Notes: generated by a model from the letters alone, not told the origin. Positions 35,074-44,643 are shown, counted from the first letter of the stretch. The stretch: DNA of 64,000 nucleotides from Salisediminibacterium halotolerans (GCF_003814815.1 NZ_RKQQ01000003.1:1-64000), one strand, 5' to 3'. A program made the numbers and translations.

Positions 35074-35997
35074 ATGGGGGTATTTTTTGAAACATTTACG
35101 GCGCGGACAATCTGGACACCGGAGTTGATCGTTGTACTTGCTGTAATCAGTTTCGTATACTTTATGGTTATTACAAAATTCCGTGCATTTTTTCCGGAGG
35201 GCGCACCGGTTCCAACCCGGAGAGTTGTTTATTTTCATTTAGGTTTGTTAGCTGTTTATCTTGGTTTTGGCGGCCCTCTCTATGTACTGGGTCATATTAA
35301 CCTCAGTATGCATATGCTGAGTATGGCGATTGTATACTTAATTGCTCCGCCGCTTTTACTGATCGGGATCCCGTCATGGTTTTTTAACTATTTTGCCCGT
35401 TTTTCGTGGATTCGCAGACTGTTTACGATCGTCGGCTTTCCGATTCTCGGCCTCGTTTTGTTTAATGCGCTTTTTTCATTCTATCATTTGCCGTTTACAT
35501 TCGATTTTGTCATGACGAATGAAGGCTGGCATAATGTTTATCAAATCGGAATGCTTCTGGCGGCGATGCTGATGTGGTGGCACATTATTCCGCGGCTGAC
35601 AACGAAGTATGATATGTCAGAATTAAAACGAATCGGTTATATGTTCGCAAGCGGTGTGTTGTTTACACCGGCATGTGTCTTAGTCATTTTTGCCGGGAGC
35701 GCGCTTTATGCGACGTATACAGACCCGGGAACATGGGCGACAGCGATGGCTTATTGTTTGCCTCCGGGTGCGGACATTCCATACGAAGTTTTAGACGGTG
35801 AACAGTCGTTAACGCTCTTAAGCCCGTACAGAGACCAGCAATTTGGCGGCGCTCTTATGAAAATTACTCAAGAGCTGGCGTACGGTGTCGCAATGGGATA
35901 TACATTTCGAATTTGGATGCAGCGCGACCGATCTTCTTCACCTCAGCTTGAAGTAAAAGAGTACGATATGTATCAGCCTGAAAATGCCAATGTTTAA
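35074..35997 (+). CDS. ctaG: Cytochrome c oxidase assembly factor CtaG
   Basis: 307 residues from the ATG at 35074, preceded by AGGGGGC; the longer in-frame ATG at 35035 has no RBS. About seven helices with the CtaG_BS features: HLGLLAVYLGFGGPLYVLGH, the SMHMLSMAIVYL and FYHLP His residues, and MLMWWHII. CtaG of this type is needed for copper-A/B assembly of caa3 oxidase. The adjacent SCO gene supports a role in copper delivery. The oxidase structural genes are not in the window. Confidence 0.92.
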   Translation: MGVFFETFTARTIWTPELIVVLAVISFVYFMVITKFRAFFPEGAPVPTRRVVYFHLGLLAVYLGFGGPLYVLGHINLSMHMLSMAIVYLIAPPLLLIGIPSWFFNYFARFSWIRRLFTIVGFPILGLVLFNALFSFYHLPFTFDFVMTNEGWHNVYQIGMLLAAMLMWWHIIPRLTTKYDMSELKRIGYMFASGVLFTPACVLVIFAGSALYATYTDPGTWATAMAYCLPPGADIPYEVLDGEQSLTLLSPYRDQQFGGALMKITQELAYGVAMGYTFRIWMQRDRSSSPQLEVKEYDMYQPENANV

Positions 35998-36012
35998 TGA
36001 GGGATGTAAAAA

Positions 36013-36642
36013 ATGTGGAAACGAACAATCCTTGCTTTTTTATTGTTATTGATCGCAGCTGTCGGTACAGCATGCAGTTTTCTTTACGAAGATGTCTCAG
36101 AATCTGGTGAGGCGGAAACAGTCATCGATGTGTCCGAATCTGAAGAGGATTGGGAAATGATCGATTTTGAAGCGGTCAATGAAGAAGATGAAGCCATCAC
36201 AAATGAGTATTATGAAGGAGAATGGTGGGTTGCGAAAACGATTTTCACTCGTTGTCCGACGGTATGTATGATAATGACGCCGAATATGGTTGAGCTGCAA
36301 AACGAACTCGACAGCGAAAATATCGATATTGAAATTGTTTCGTTTACAGTTGACCCTGAGTTTGACACTCCGGAGCAGCTGAAAGATTACGGTGAATCGT
36401 ATCAGGCCGACTTTTCAAATTGGAATTTTTTAACCGGTTATTCGGATGAGTTTATTCGCGAGCTTGTATTGGAGTCTTTTAAAGCGCAAATTCAGGAAAT
36501 ACCGGAACAAAGTGACATTATGCATCCGACTCGCTTTTACTTAGTTGACCCTGATGGCCAGATCGTCCGGATGTACAGCGGAGAGGACAGCTTCGACTTG
36601 GATGCGACAGTGAATGATATCGCCGAAGTGACCGGCTCATAG
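36013..36642 (+). CDS. SCO1/SenC family copper chaperone
   Basis: 209 residues. Membrane-anchored by a signal peptide with lipobox GTACSF, an acidic linker (about 27-60), then a thioredoxin-like SCO domain. The copper ligands are present: CPTVC (Cys-x3-Cys) and the distal His in DIMHPTRFYLVDPDG. It delivers copper to the CuA site of cytochrome oxidase. It lies 15 bp downstream of ctaG in one operon, with the matching assembly role. Ends at a strong terminator. Confidence 0.92.
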   Translation: MWKRTILAFLLLLIAAVGTACSFLYEDVSESGEAETVIDVSESEEDWEMIDFEAVNEEDEAITNEYYEGEWWVAKTIFTRCPTVCMIMTPNMVELQNELDSENIDIEIVSFTVDPEFDTPEQLKDYGESYQADFSNWNFLTGYSDEFIRELVLESFKAQIQEIPEQSDIMHPTRFYLVDPDGQIVRMYSGEDSFDLDATVNDIAEVTGS

Positions 36643-36647
36643 TTCGG

Positions 36648-36680
36648 AAAAACTGCTGAAACGTGCTCAGCAGTTTTTTC
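36648..36680 (+). terminator. Terminator of ctaG-SCO operon
   Basis: AAAACTGCTGA / TCAGCAGTTTT stem followed by TTC and T-rich bases. Confidence 0.85.
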
Positions 36681-36763
36681 ATATTTTGTTCTGATTTAAC
36701 TGCCGGATCAACAGCTAAAACTGATAAAATGAAAAGAGAATCGATAAAAAAGAGGTGCAGTTT

Positions 36764-38056
36764 ATGTTTAAAGAACGTCAGCCTGTTAAAGTCGCTGAAG
36801 CCGTAAATAAGGTAATGTCGTTTACAGCCAAAGGAGAGAAAGAATATATTGATTTAATGGAAGCTGAGGGCCGTTATTTAGCGGAAGATATTCTCGCAGA
36901 CCATCCGATTCCGCCGTTTGATCGCTCGCCGTTGGATGGGTTTGCGATTCGCAGTGCAGATACAAACGAGGCATCAAAAGAATCACCTGTACAGTTAACG
37001 GTGAAAGAAACCGTCGGTGCGGGAAATGTATCAACGGCGGCAATCGGACCCGGTGAAGCTGTCCGGGTGATGACCGGGACAATTATGCCGAAAGCGTGCG
37101 ATGCAGTCGTCATGTTTGAGTTGGCCGATGAATATGTTGAGGACGGGCTTGAAAAAATTCAAATCAAACGGCGTTTTTATCCAGATGATAACGTTTCAAA
37201 ACAAGGTGAGGAAACGAGCGAGGGAGAAGTTGTTGTTAAACAGGGGAGCAAGGTCACCTCAGGGGTCATCGCCGTTCTTGCTACATTCGGTTACGACCGT
37301 GTTCCGGCTGTGAAAAGACCGGTCGTCGGCATTTATGCGACAGGAACCGAGCTTCTCGATGTGAATGAAAAGCTGGAACCGGGAAAAATACGCAACAGCA
37401 ATGCTTACATGGTTGCTTCGCAAGTGAGAGAGGCCGGTGCAGAACCGCTTTATTTCGGCAAATTAGCTGATGATTTTGACACTTGTTATGAAGCTGTGAA
37501 AACAAAGCTCAATGACGTCGACGCATTAATTACGACCGGCGGAGTTTCCGTCGGGGATTTCGACTTTCTTCCGGAAATATACGCTAAGCTGGGTGCCGAC
37601 GTTTTGTTTAATAAAATTGCGATGCGTCCCGGAAGTGTGACGACAGTGGCAGCCAAGGATGAAAAATTGCTTTTTGGGCTATCAGGCAATCCTTCTGCTT
37701 GTTTTGTCGGATTTGAGTTATATGCTCGTCCGTGGATAAAATCGTACCTCGGTTCGCCGGCGCCTTATTTGCAAGTAGTGCGGGGGACATTGACGGCCGA
37801 TTTTCCGAAGCCGAATCCTTTCACCCGGTTTATTCGAAGTAAAGTTGAGTACGCCGGAAACCGGCTGTATGCGAGCCCGGTCGGGATGGATAAGTCGCAA
37901 GTTGTCACGTCGCTTGCCTACACGGACTGTCTCGCCGCTGTTCCGGGCGGAAGCCGAGGCTATCATGCAGGCGACGAAGTGGATATTTTGCTGTTAAATC
38001 CTGAAGGAAGCTCCGAGCCGATTAGAGATCCGGAAAAGAAACGGAGCGGACATTGA
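36764..38056 (+). CDS. moeA: Molybdopterin molybdenumtransferase
   Basis: 430 residues, full MoeA architecture: N-terminal domain (PPFDRSPLDGFAIR is the family signature), the central MPT-binding fold (ITTGGVSVGDFDFLPE, GLSGNPSACFVGFE) and the C-terminal beta domain. It inserts molybdate into adenylylated molybdopterin. The ATG at 36764 follows AGAGGTG by 6 bases. The stop overlaps the mobB ATG. First gene of a moeA-mobB-moaE-moaD run; moaA, moaB and moaC are not in the window. Confidence 0.95.
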   Translation: MFKERQPVKVAEAVNKVMSFTAKGEKEYIDLMEAEGRYLAEDILADHPIPPFDRSPLDGFAIRSADTNEASKESPVQLTVKETVGAGNVSTAAIGPGEAVRVMTGTIMPKACDAVVMFELADEYVEDGLEKIQIKRRFYPDDNVSKQGEETSEGEVVVKQGSKVTSGVIAVLATFGYDRVPAVKRPVVGIYATGTELLDVNEKLEPGKIRNSNAYMVASQVREAGAEPLYFGKLADDFDTCYEAVKTKLNDVDALITTGGVSVGDFDFLPEIYAKLGADVLFNKIAMRPGSVTTVAAKDEKLLFGLSGNPSACFVGFELYARPWIKSYLGSPAPYLQVVRGTLTADFPKPNPFTRFIRSKVEYAGNRLYASPVGMDKSQVVTSLAYTDCLAAVPGGSRGYHAGDEVDILLLNPEGSSEPIRDPEKKRSGH

Positions 38057-38583
38057 TGATTGTGTTTCAAATTGTCGGGTATTCAGATGCCGGTAAAACG
38101 ACCGTCACAGCCGAACTGTTAGCAGCTCTGACAGCAATTAACTATCAGACGGCAACCGTGAAACATCACGGGCACGGAAAATCTTTGCCTGATCCTGATT
38201 ATAATAAAGATACGTGGAAGCATCGGCAAGCCGGAGCAGAAGCGTCTTTGGCCGTGACAGAAACGGGTTATCAATTGACGGCTGCTAACAGCCGGCCGTT
38301 TCCGCTTGAGAAATGGCTGGAGATCTACAAGCTTTTGGAAATTGATGTTGTTTTAATTGAGGGCTTCAAATACGCGGATTATCCGAAAGTGTTGCTCGTT
38401 CGGCAAACAGATGACTCAAAGCGTTTGCTTGCAGAGCTAACGAACGTTCGGGCTGTTCTTTATGCTTCAGAGGAAAGCGGCGATTCTATAAAAACAAATT
38501 TCAACGGGTTTGCAGGAAGCTCGTTTAATACCGCTGGGTTTATAAATTGGTTTTTTCAGGAATATATTGGCGAAGGGGATTGA
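38056..38583 (+). CDS. mobB: Molybdopterin-guanine dinucleotide biosynthesis adaptor MobB
   Basis: 175 residues. P-loop GYSDAGKTTVTAELL (Walker A) near the N terminus, then the conserved KHHGHG with catalytic-site His residues and DVVLIEGFK (Walker B). A GTPase that assists conversion of Mo-MPT to the MGD form, used by DMSO-reductase-family enzymes such as nitrate reductase. ATG overlaps the moeA stop by one base (TGATG). Confidence 0.93.
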   Translation: MIVFQIVGYSDAGKTTVTAELLAALTAINYQTATVKHHGHGKSLPDPDYNKDTWKHRQAGAEASLAVTETGYQLTAANSRPFPLEKWLEIYKLLEIDVVLIEGFKYADYPKVLLVRQTDDSKRLLAELTNVRAVLYASEESGDSIKTNFNGFAGSSFNTAGFINWFFQEYIGEGD

Positions 38584-38587
38584 GACA

Positions 38588-39067
38588 ATGTCAGAAAATA
38601 ATTTCAAAGTAACTTATGAACCGCTCAATGTTGAAGAAACAATCAAAAAAGTCGCCGATCGAAATGCAGGCGCAATCAACACGTTTATCGGCACTGTCAG
38701 AGAAATGACGAATGAGAAAAAAACGTTAAAATTGACATATGACGCATACGTGCCTATGGCAGAAAAAAAACTTGCTCAAATAGGAAGAGAGATTGCCGCT
38801 GATATTCCTGAAGCAAAAATTGCGATCACACACCGGATCGGCGAATTAGAAATTTCCGATCTTGCTGTTGTCATAGCTGTTTCGACTCCTCACAGAGCGG
38901 ATGCATTTGAAGGAAGCAGGTACGCGATTGAGCGTATAAAAGAAATCGTGCCGATATGGAAAAAGGAGCATTGGCAGGACGGTGAAATGTGGATCGGCGA
39001 TCAGCTGGAAACGACCTCATATCCAGAAGGAAAACCGTTATATAAGGAGGCAACGGAAGATGATTAA
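38588..39067 (+). CDS. moaE: Molybdopterin synthase catalytic subunit
   Basis: 159 residues. MoaE signature: GAINTFIGTVREMTN, AITHRIGELEISDLAVVIAV, then FEGSRYAIERIKEIVPIWKKE with the catalytic Lys. It combines with thiocarboxylated MoaD to add the dithiolene sulfurs to cPMP. The start at 38588 has GAAGGGG upstream and lies 5 bp after the mobB stop. It overlaps moaD by 8 bases. Confidence 0.94.
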   Translation: MSENNFKVTYEPLNVEETIKKVADRNAGAINTFIGTVREMTNEKKTLKLTYDAYVPMAEKKLAQIGREIAADIPEAKIAITHRIGELEISDLAVVIAVSTPHRADAFEGSRYAIERIKEIVPIWKKEHWQDGEMWIGDQLETTSYPEGKPLYKEATEDD

Positions 39068-39296
39068 AGTATTATTGTTTGCAGAGCTGGAAGAAAAAGC
39101 GGGACAGCGTGAAATTGAATACGACATGGAAGAGGTATCTGTAAAAGAACTGAGAAATAAAGTACAGGAAGATTTTCCGAATATTACAGGTATGGAGCGA
39201 GCGATGGCGGCTTTGAACGAAGAATATGCCGGTGAAGACACGCCTGTGCATAAAGACGATCTGCTCGCCTTTATTCCTCCGGTTAGCGGAGGGTGA
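39060..39296 (+). CDS. moaD: Molybdopterin synthase sulfur carrier subunit
   Basis: 78-residue beta-grasp protein ending in the diagnostic Gly-Gly (PPVSGG), which is adenylated and converted to a thiocarboxylate. The preceding LLAFIPPV is typical. Start ATG at 39060 with TAAGGAGG upstream, inside the moaE 3' end. It ends the Mo-cofactor run. Confidence 0.93.
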   Translation: MIKVLLFAELEEKAGQREIEYDMEEVSVKELRNKVQEDFPNITGMERAMAALNEEYAGEDTPVHKDDLLAFIPPVSGG

Positions 39297-39379
39297 AGCT
39301 CGAGCCGGACAGGCAGAAAAGATGTCGTCCGAATCAAGCAGAGAAGTGTCAGACTTGTCTTGGATGATGAGTACGTCAT

Positions 39380-39410
39380 GCCGGCAGCTAATTTGAAAGC
39401 AGCCGGCTTT
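39380..39410 (+). terminator. Probable terminator of the Mo-cofactor operon
   Basis: GCCGGC-A-GCT pairs with AGC-A-GCCGGC (one A.A mismatch), followed by TTTGTC. It lies 83 bp after the moaD stop. Confidence 0.5.
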
Positions 39411-39496
39411 GTCATAAGCATTTTTGATTGACCGAACAGCTGCCGGTTATTTATAGTACGATATACTCTCAATTCGTTATTACGGAGGTGACATGC

Positions 39497-39784
39497 ATGA
39501 ATATGACAGTGACTGAAAGAGCGGGAAAATGGTTTGAAGAAGAAATGGGTGTGCATAAGGGAGACGCTGTGCAGTTTTTTGTCCGTTACGGCGGAGATGC
39601 CAATTTTCAAAGCGGATTTTCATTAGCGGTTGCGCTGAAAAAACCGGATGAACCTGCTTTAATGACCGAACTTAACGGGATTACCTTTTACGTCGAACAA
39701 AAAGACAGCTGGTATTTTGACAATACGGACTTTACGGTTGATTATGATGATGATATCGGTGAAATACGCTACCTTCACGGCTGA
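39497..39784 (+). CDS. HesB/YneR family protein
   Basis: 95 residues, the size of B. subtilis YneR. It has the HesB-like fold (MTVTERAGKWFEEEMGVHKG start and ITFYVEQKDSWYFDNTDFTVDY) but lacks the three conserved cysteines of IscA/HesB scaffolds, as YneR proteins do. Start ATG at 39497, 8 bases after GGAGG. Function unknown; probably not a FeS carrier because of the missing cysteines. Confidence 0.82.
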   Translation: MNMTVTERAGKWFEEEMGVHKGDAVQFFVRYGGDANFQSGFSLAVALKKPDEPALMTELNGITFYVEQKDSWYFDNTDFTVDYDDDIGEIRYLHG

Positions 39785-39942
39785 AATGAGAGCTGCCTCA
39801 TAGTTGTATCGTGCCTTTACAAAAAACAAGCTTGCTCGTTCGTTTAAAGGGAGATCGGTGACCTTAATCACCCCGTCTGCCTTGAAACGGTGTTAAAGTT
39901 TAGAAAGGCATGACACATTATGAAAAAAGGAAGGTAACGCTT

Positions 39943-40662
39943 ATGAAATGGTATTTTCCGCGTGAACACGGAGCTTGGGCAATGCTCGTTTTTCCGTATT
40001 GGACTGGAGCAGTGATGGCGGGAGTGTCGATGACTCACGGATTATTTTTTGCGGGGATCTTTTTCGTCTATTTATTACAAGCTCCGCTCTTAGCTAAGCT
40101 TCGGCAAGCAAAACGAAACGATATTTGGCCGTCATTTTTATTGTATTCGTTTTTGGGTGCGGTCTTTTTGCTCCCGCAATTTTGGCGTGATCCTGAAGTA
40201 TTGGCGCTTGCCATGGCCGCGCTTCCGTTCTTTTTCATCAATATGCTGTTTGCAAAGCTGAAGAAAGAACGTTTATTGGTCAATGATCTTGCAGCCATTA
40301 CCGGTTTATCCTGGCTGCTTGTGATCGCTTTTTATTTAGGCGAAGGTTTTATTTCTGCCGCCGCAGTTTTGTACGCCGGTCTGTACATATTCTTTTTTAT
40401 GGCAAGTGTATTTCATGTAAAATCGCTGATTCGCGAGCGTAATAATCCGAGTTTTCATCGAATATCGTTTGTATATTATCTTCTATTGCCTGTTGGAGCT
40501 GTCGTGTTGAATTTATACGCTGCGGCCGCGGCGTTTTTTCTCACGTTTATAAAGGCAGCGCTGATTCCTTCTGAACAGTTGCGCCGTCCGATGCAAATCG
40601 GTATGATCGAAATGGTAAACAGTATCATTTTTTTTGTTTTAATTCTTGCCGGTTATTTTTAG
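39943..40662 (+). CDS. YwiC-like membrane protein
   Basis: 239 residues with about eight hydrophobic segments; the N-terminal WYFPREHGAWAMLVFPYWTG is the YwiC-like family signature. In B. subtilis ywiC lies in the narK-fnr region, linked to anaerobic nitrate metabolism. Here it follows the Mo-cofactor genes. Starts at ATG 39943 with AAGGAAGG upstream. Function unknown. Confidence 0.87.
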   Translation: MKWYFPREHGAWAMLVFPYWTGAVMAGVSMTHGLFFAGIFFVYLLQAPLLAKLRQAKRNDIWPSFLLYSFLGAVFLLPQFWRDPEVLALAMAALPFFFINMLFAKLKKERLLVNDLAAITGLSWLLVIAFYLGEGFISAAAVLYAGLYIFFFMASVFHVKSLIRERNNPSFHRISFVYYLLLPVGAVVLNLYAAAAAFFLTFIKAALIPSEQLRRPMQIGMIEMVNSIIFFVLILAGYF

Positions 40663-40740
40663 AAGCAAGAACCGGCTTCTGATTATGTTAGCTGGTGTAA
40701 TGAATGGCGTGATTTTATAAGAATCGGGAGGAAATCAGCA

Positions 40741-40917
40741 TTGAAACGGCTCGTTTTTGGAATCGTGATTTTTTCTGCAGTTGCCTTATTTCTGTTTTTT
40801 CTGCTGTCCGTCGTTACTGATTGGCCTGTAGAAATTCGTCTAATTGTTTCATTAGCTTCAGGGGCCGCTGTCGAAGCATTTTATTACAAGATAAAGCGAT
40901 CGTCGGCTCTGGAGTGA
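40741..40917 (+). CDS. Small membrane protein upstream of med
   Basis: 58 residues from a TTG at 40741, 8 bases after GGGAGG. Two hydrophobic segments (LVFGIVIFSAVALFLFFLLS; LIVSLASGAAVEAF) and a basic tail. It occupies the place of small yjzC/yjzD-type genes before med in B. subtilis, but I cannot confirm homology. The stop lies 14 bp before med, so it is probably the first gene of that operon. Confidence 0.6.
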   Translation: MKRLVFGIVIFSAVALFLFFLLSVVTDWPVEIRLIVSLASGAAVEAFYYKIKRSSALE

Positions 40918-40931
40918 GAACGGAGGAGAAC

Positions 40932-41912
40932 ATGTTTCTAAAAAAAATAACTTACGTAATGGCTTTTATCGCATTAATTCTTTCCGGATGTGCAAATGAA
41001 CAAGAAAATAGGGCGGCGGGGCTTTTAATTCCGGAACCGATTGACGATCAAGGGTGGAATTATGAAGCGTATCAAGGTGTGATGTCAGCACAGGCTGATC
41101 GGGAGCTTGAAATGTTTATTTCTGAAGGGAAAACTTCTCAAGCGGATATTAAGGCGAAAATTGATGCATGGTCTGAGGAAGGTGTAGAGTTGATCATCGG
41201 TCACAGCCATCTGTACGGTGATCACTTTGCTGATCTTCATGAGGACTATCCGGACACGCACTTTGTTGTCATGAATGAAGAAGTGTCGGGAGACAATATG
41301 ACCGGCCTTCATTTTAACGGTTATGCAATGGGGTATTTTGCCGGCATGCTCGCGGCAGATTCGTCTGCCAATGAGCATATTGCCGCGATCGGAGCTTTTC
41401 CGTTTCAGCCGGAACTGCAAGGGTTTGAAGATGGCGCCCGCTATTATTCTTCAGCAGTGCAGACAGACATTGCAACGATCGAAAGCTGGACGGACACCGA
41501 AGCTGCCGAAAGGAAATACGACGAACTTACCGAAGCCGGTGCAGACATATTTTATCCGGCAGGGAACGGTTTTAATGTGCAAATTATTGAGCGCGTGAAA
41601 GAAGATCAGCTTCATGCTATCGGCTATGTCGGCGATCAAATCGATTTAGGCGAATCAGTCATTTTGTCCAGCACTGTTCAAAAAGTAGGCTACCTTTATG
41701 AATATTTGCTGGATGCTTTTCAAAATGACGAATTGACAAACGGCAATCATTATTTTGATTTTAACGACGGAGCGGTTGCGATGGGAGATTTTGGCGCGGC
41801 GGTCGACGAAGAGACAAAAAAATGGCTGAACAAACATGTTTCTCATTACATTGAACATGAGGAACTTCCGCATGAATCAGATGTTGATGAGCAGCTTGAT
41901 TCAGACAGTTAA
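40932..41912 (+). CDS. med: Med-like BMP-family lipoprotein
   Basis: 326 residues from the ATG at 40932 (GGAGGAG upstream). Signal peptide with lipobox LILSGC, then a BMP/Med periplasmic-binding fold: AGLLIPEPIDDQGWNYEAYQG, MTGLHFNGYAMGYFAGMLAA and GIGF-like AIGYVGDQIDLGESVILSS. In B. subtilis, Med lies just before comZ and fabH and raises ComK levels; the same position upstream of fabH-fabF supports orthology. The comZ gene itself is not recognised here. Confidence 0.8.
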   Translation: MFLKKITYVMAFIALILSGCANEQENRAAGLLIPEPIDDQGWNYEAYQGVMSAQADRELEMFISEGKTSQADIKAKIDAWSEEGVELIIGHSHLYGDHFADLHEDYPDTHFVVMNEEVSGDNMTGLHFNGYAMGYFAGMLAADSSANEHIAAIGAFPFQPELQGFEDGARYYSSAVQTDIATIESWTDTEAAERKYDELTEAGADIFYPAGNGFNVQIIERVKEDQLHAIGYVGDQIDLGESVILSSTVQKVGYLYEYLLDAFQNDELTNGNHYFDFNDGAVAMGDFGAAVDEETKKWLNKHVSHYIEHEELPHESDVDEQLDSDS

Positions 41913-41933
41913 ATAAAAAGGAGCTTTAATACA

Positions 41934-42269
41934 ATGACTGAACAGCAAAATGAAGCGATGAAAAAGATGGCAAATCGAATGATCAAGGGCTTTAATGCCG
42001 TGCACGACCGTGATTATGAAAAAGGCAAAGAAGAACTCGAACCGCTTATGCCGATGTTTCATTCCGAAGACAGCCCAAATGTTAAATTGTTGGCCTATAT
42101 ATCGATTGCCCAGCTGGGAACAAAAGATATTGACGCCTTTTTGGCGACGTATGAAGAGTTGAATAAATTTGATCCGGAAAAAGAAGAGGATAAGAAATTG
42201 AAAAAACGGGTTGATGAAATGTTCGAAACGCTGATGGAATCATTAAACGACGAGAACAACGCGTATTAA
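41934..42269 (+). CDS. Hypothetical helical protein in the comZ position
   Basis: 111 residues, highly charged, all-helical, with a TPR-like pattern (KGFNAVHDRDYEKGKEELEPLM; NVKLLAYISIAQLGTKDIDAFL). It follows med by 21 bp with RBS AAAAAGGAG. In B. subtilis this place is held by comZ (63 residues), which it does not resemble. Probable cytoplasmic adaptor protein; function unknown. Confidence 0.6.
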   Translation: MTEQQNEAMKKMANRMIKGFNAVHDRDYEKGKEELEPLMPMFHSEDSPNVKLLAYISIAQLGTKDIDAFLATYEELNKFDPEKEEDKKLKKRVDEMFETLMESLNDENNAY

Positions 42270-42311
42270 TCTAAGGTTTAAAGCATAATATTTTGACTGG
42301 CAGAAGATGGC

Positions 42312-42340
42312 TTGCATTTTAGTTAAGAACAGGTCATAAT
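42312..42340 (+). promoter_or_regulatory. fabH promoter with overlapping FapR-like box
   Basis: TTGCAT (42312-42317) and CATAAT (42335-42340) are 17 bp apart. TTAAGAACAGGTCATAA (42323-42339) lies in the spacer and -10. Read on the other strand it matches the FapR consensus TTAGTACCTGNTACTAA at 13 of 17 positions and shares TTATGACC with the site at fabI. Confidence 0.7.
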
Positions 42341-42374
42341 GGTTGGTGAAAACACTTATTTAGGGGGTTACGAG

Positions 42375-43307
42375 ATGCGCGCAGGGATTTGGGGTTTAGG
42401 AACGTATGTGCCCGAGCATGTCGTTACAAATAAAGATTTAGAAAAAATTGTCGATACAAATGACGAGTGGATTCGCACCCGTACAGGCATTGAAGAACGT
42501 CGAATTGCTCCTGATGAGATTGATACATCGCATATGAGCTACGAGGCAGCGCAAAAAGCTTTAGCCGATGCAGAGATAACAGCCGATCAGCTTGATATGA
42601 TCATTGTGGCGACGGTGACACCGGATAAGGCCTTTCCTTCTGTCTCTTCTATGATTCAGCGGCAGCTTGGAGCTGACAACGCAGCAGCGATGGATCTGAG
42701 TGCAGCGTGTGCAGGATTTATTTACGGCATGGTCACTGCTAAACAATTTATTGAAGGCGAAGCATACAAGCATGTTTTGGTGATCGGGACAGAAAAATTA
42801 TCGAAAGTGACGGATTGGAATGACCGCAACACGGCCGTTTTGTTTGGTGATGGATCCGGTGCGGTCGTCATGGGACCGGTTTCAGATGAGCGCGGCGTTT
42901 TATCGTTTGAATTAGGTTCAGACGGAAGCGGCGGCGAACACATTCGCAAAGATGAGTATTTATTTATGAACGGCCGTGAGGTCTTTAAATTTGCCGTGCG
43001 TCAAATGGGAGAATCATCATTGAATGTTGTCGAAAAAGCAGGATTGAAAAAAGAAGATGTTGATTTTCTCATTCCGCACCAAGCGAATATTCGAATTATG
43101 GAAGCGGCTCGAGAACGGCTCGAATTGCCTGAAGAAAGAATGTCTAAAACGGTTAACCGCTATGGAAATACCTCTTCGGCATCCATTCCGCTATCATTGG
43201 ATTATGAACGGCAGCGCGGGAAAATTGCCAACGGCGACACACTCGTGATGGTCGGATTCGGTGCCGGATTAGTGTGGGGAGCTGTAACCTTGCGCTGGGG
43301 AAAATAA
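42375..43307 (+). CDS. fabH: Beta-ketoacyl-ACP synthase III
   Basis: 310 residues. It starts fatty acid synthesis by condensing acyl-CoA with malonyl-ACP. The catalytic triad is Cys112 (SAACAGF), His235 (IPHQANIR) and Asn265 (RYGNTSSAS). The ATG at 42375 follows AGGGGG; the longer frame from 42339 has no RBS. Followed 35 bp later by fabF, as in the B. subtilis fabHA-fabF operon. Likely FapR-controlled. Confidence 0.96.
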   Translation: MRAGIWGLGTYVPEHVVTNKDLEKIVDTNDEWIRTRTGIEERRIAPDEIDTSHMSYEAAQKALADAEITADQLDMIIVATVTPDKAFPSVSSMIQRQLGADNAAAMDLSAACAGFIYGMVTAKQFIEGEAYKHVLVIGTEKLSKVTDWNDRNTAVLFGDGSGAVVMGPVSDERGVLSFELGSDGSGGEHIRKDEYLFMNGREVFKFAVRQMGESSLNVVEKAGLKKEDVDFLIPHQANIRIMEAARERLELPEERMSKTVNRYGNTSSASIPLSLDYERQRGKIANGDTLVMVGFGAGLVWGAVTLRWGK

Positions 43308-43342
43308 TTCAGGAAATATTCTATTAAGGAGTGGTGACAATC

Positions 43343-44584
43343 ATGGAAAAAAAGCGCGTTGTCGTTACCGGCATGGGAGCAGTGACTCCGCTCGGGAACG
43401 ATGTAACGTCGACTTGGGACGCAATTATTCAAGGGAAATCCGGGGTTAATCTCGTAACAAAATTTAAAGAGGCGAACTTTCCGACTGACGTTGCTGCAGA
43501 AGCTTCTGATTTCAATATTGAGAATTATATTGACGGAAAAGAAGCGCGTAAAATGGACCGCTTTACACATTTTGCCATTGCCGGTGCAAAGATGGCGGTT
43601 GAAAATGCCGGGTTGACGATCGATGAATCAAACGCGAATCGTATCGGTGTATGGATTGGATCCGGCATCGGCGGGATGGGCACGTTTGAAACGCAATTTC
43701 GTAATTATGAAAAACGCGGTCACCGCCGGGTTTCGCCGTTTTTTGTACCGATGATGATTCCTGATATGGCAGCCGGACAAGTTTCGATTACGATCGGAGC
43801 GAAAGGAGTCAACAACTGTTCTGTGACAGCCTGTGCTTCCGGTGCGAATTCAATTGGCGATGCTTATAAAGTTGTCGAACGCGGTGATGCGGATGTTATG
43901 GTTACCGGCGGAACAGAAGCGCCGATTACAGAGATGGGATTTGCCGGTTTTTCATCTGCGAAAGCCTTGTCGACAAATCCGGATCCGGCATCTGCCAGCC
44001 GTCCGTTTGATAAAAACCGCGACGGTTTTGTCATGGGCGAAGGCTCCGGCATTCTCGTTTTGGAGTCATTAGAACACGCGAAAGCGCGCGGAGCAACGAT
44101 TTATGCTGAGATATGCGGATACGGATCGACAGGCGATGCGTATCATGTAACGGCTCCTGCACCTGAAGGCGAAGGCGCTGTCCGTGCGATGCAAGAAGCA
44201 ATCAGAGATGCAGGGATCGAAAAAGAAGAGGTTGCGTATTTGAATGCTCACGGGACAAGTACGGAATATAATGATAAGTATGAAACGAGCGCTGCGAAAA
44301 CGGCCTTCGGCGATTATGCTTATCAACTCCCGATCAGTTCGACAAAATCGATGACGGGTCATCTTTTGGGCGCTGCCGGTGCGGTAGAAGCGATTTTTTC
44401 AATCAAAGCGATTGAAAATAGTATTGCGCCTGCAACGGTCAATTATGAGACGCCGGATGAAGAGTGCGATCTCGATTACATTCCGAATGAAGCGCGTGAA
44501 ATGGATATTCCGTATGCAATGAGCAATTCGCTCGGTTTCGGCGGTCACAATGTTTCACTTTTGTTTAAGCGTTTTGACGGATAA
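43343..44584 (+). CDS. fabF: Beta-ketoacyl-ACP synthase II
   Basis: 413 residues. Elongating condensing enzyme; active site Cys164 (TACASGAN), His303 (NAHGTST) and His340 ([11 protein letters not shown]). The ATG at 43343 has AAGGAGTGGTG upstream. Second gene of the fabH-fabF operon, ended by a strong terminator. Confidence 0.96.
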   Translation: MEKKRVVVTGMGAVTPLGNDVTSTWDAIIQGKSGVNLVTKFKEANFPTDVAAEASDFNIENYIDGKEARKMDRFTHFAIAGAKMAVENAGLTIDESNANRIGVWIGSGIGGMGTFETQFRNYEKRGHRRVSPFFVPMMIPDMAAGQVSITIGAKGVNNCSVTACASGANSIGDAYKVVERGDADVMVTGGTEAPITEMGFAGFSSAKALSTNPDPASASRPFDKNRDGFVMGEGSGILVLESLEHAKARGATIYAEICGYGSTGDAYHVTAPAPEGEGAVRAMQEAIRDAGIEKEEVAYLNAHGTSTEYNDKYETSAAKTAFGDYAYQLPISSTKSMTGHLLGAAGAVEAIFSIKAIENSIAPATVNYETPDEECDLDYIPNEAREMDIPYAMSNSLGFGGHNVSLLFKRFDG

Positions 44585-44593
44585 CAGAAATAT

Positions 44594-44636
44594 AAAAAAA
44601 GCCGCAAAATCTCATCGTGATTTTGCGGCTTTTTTG
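44594..44636. terminator. Bidirectional terminator after fabF
   Basis: AAAAGCCGCAAAAT / ATTTTGCGGCTTTT, with A on the left and six T on the right. It serves fabF and the convergent Fnr-like gene. Confidence 0.88.
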
Positions 44637-44643
44637 CCTGTAT

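Noticed and set aside
39322-39396. 24-codon frame after moaD
   Set aside because: Weak RBS, no recognisable features, and the segment overlaps a probable terminator.
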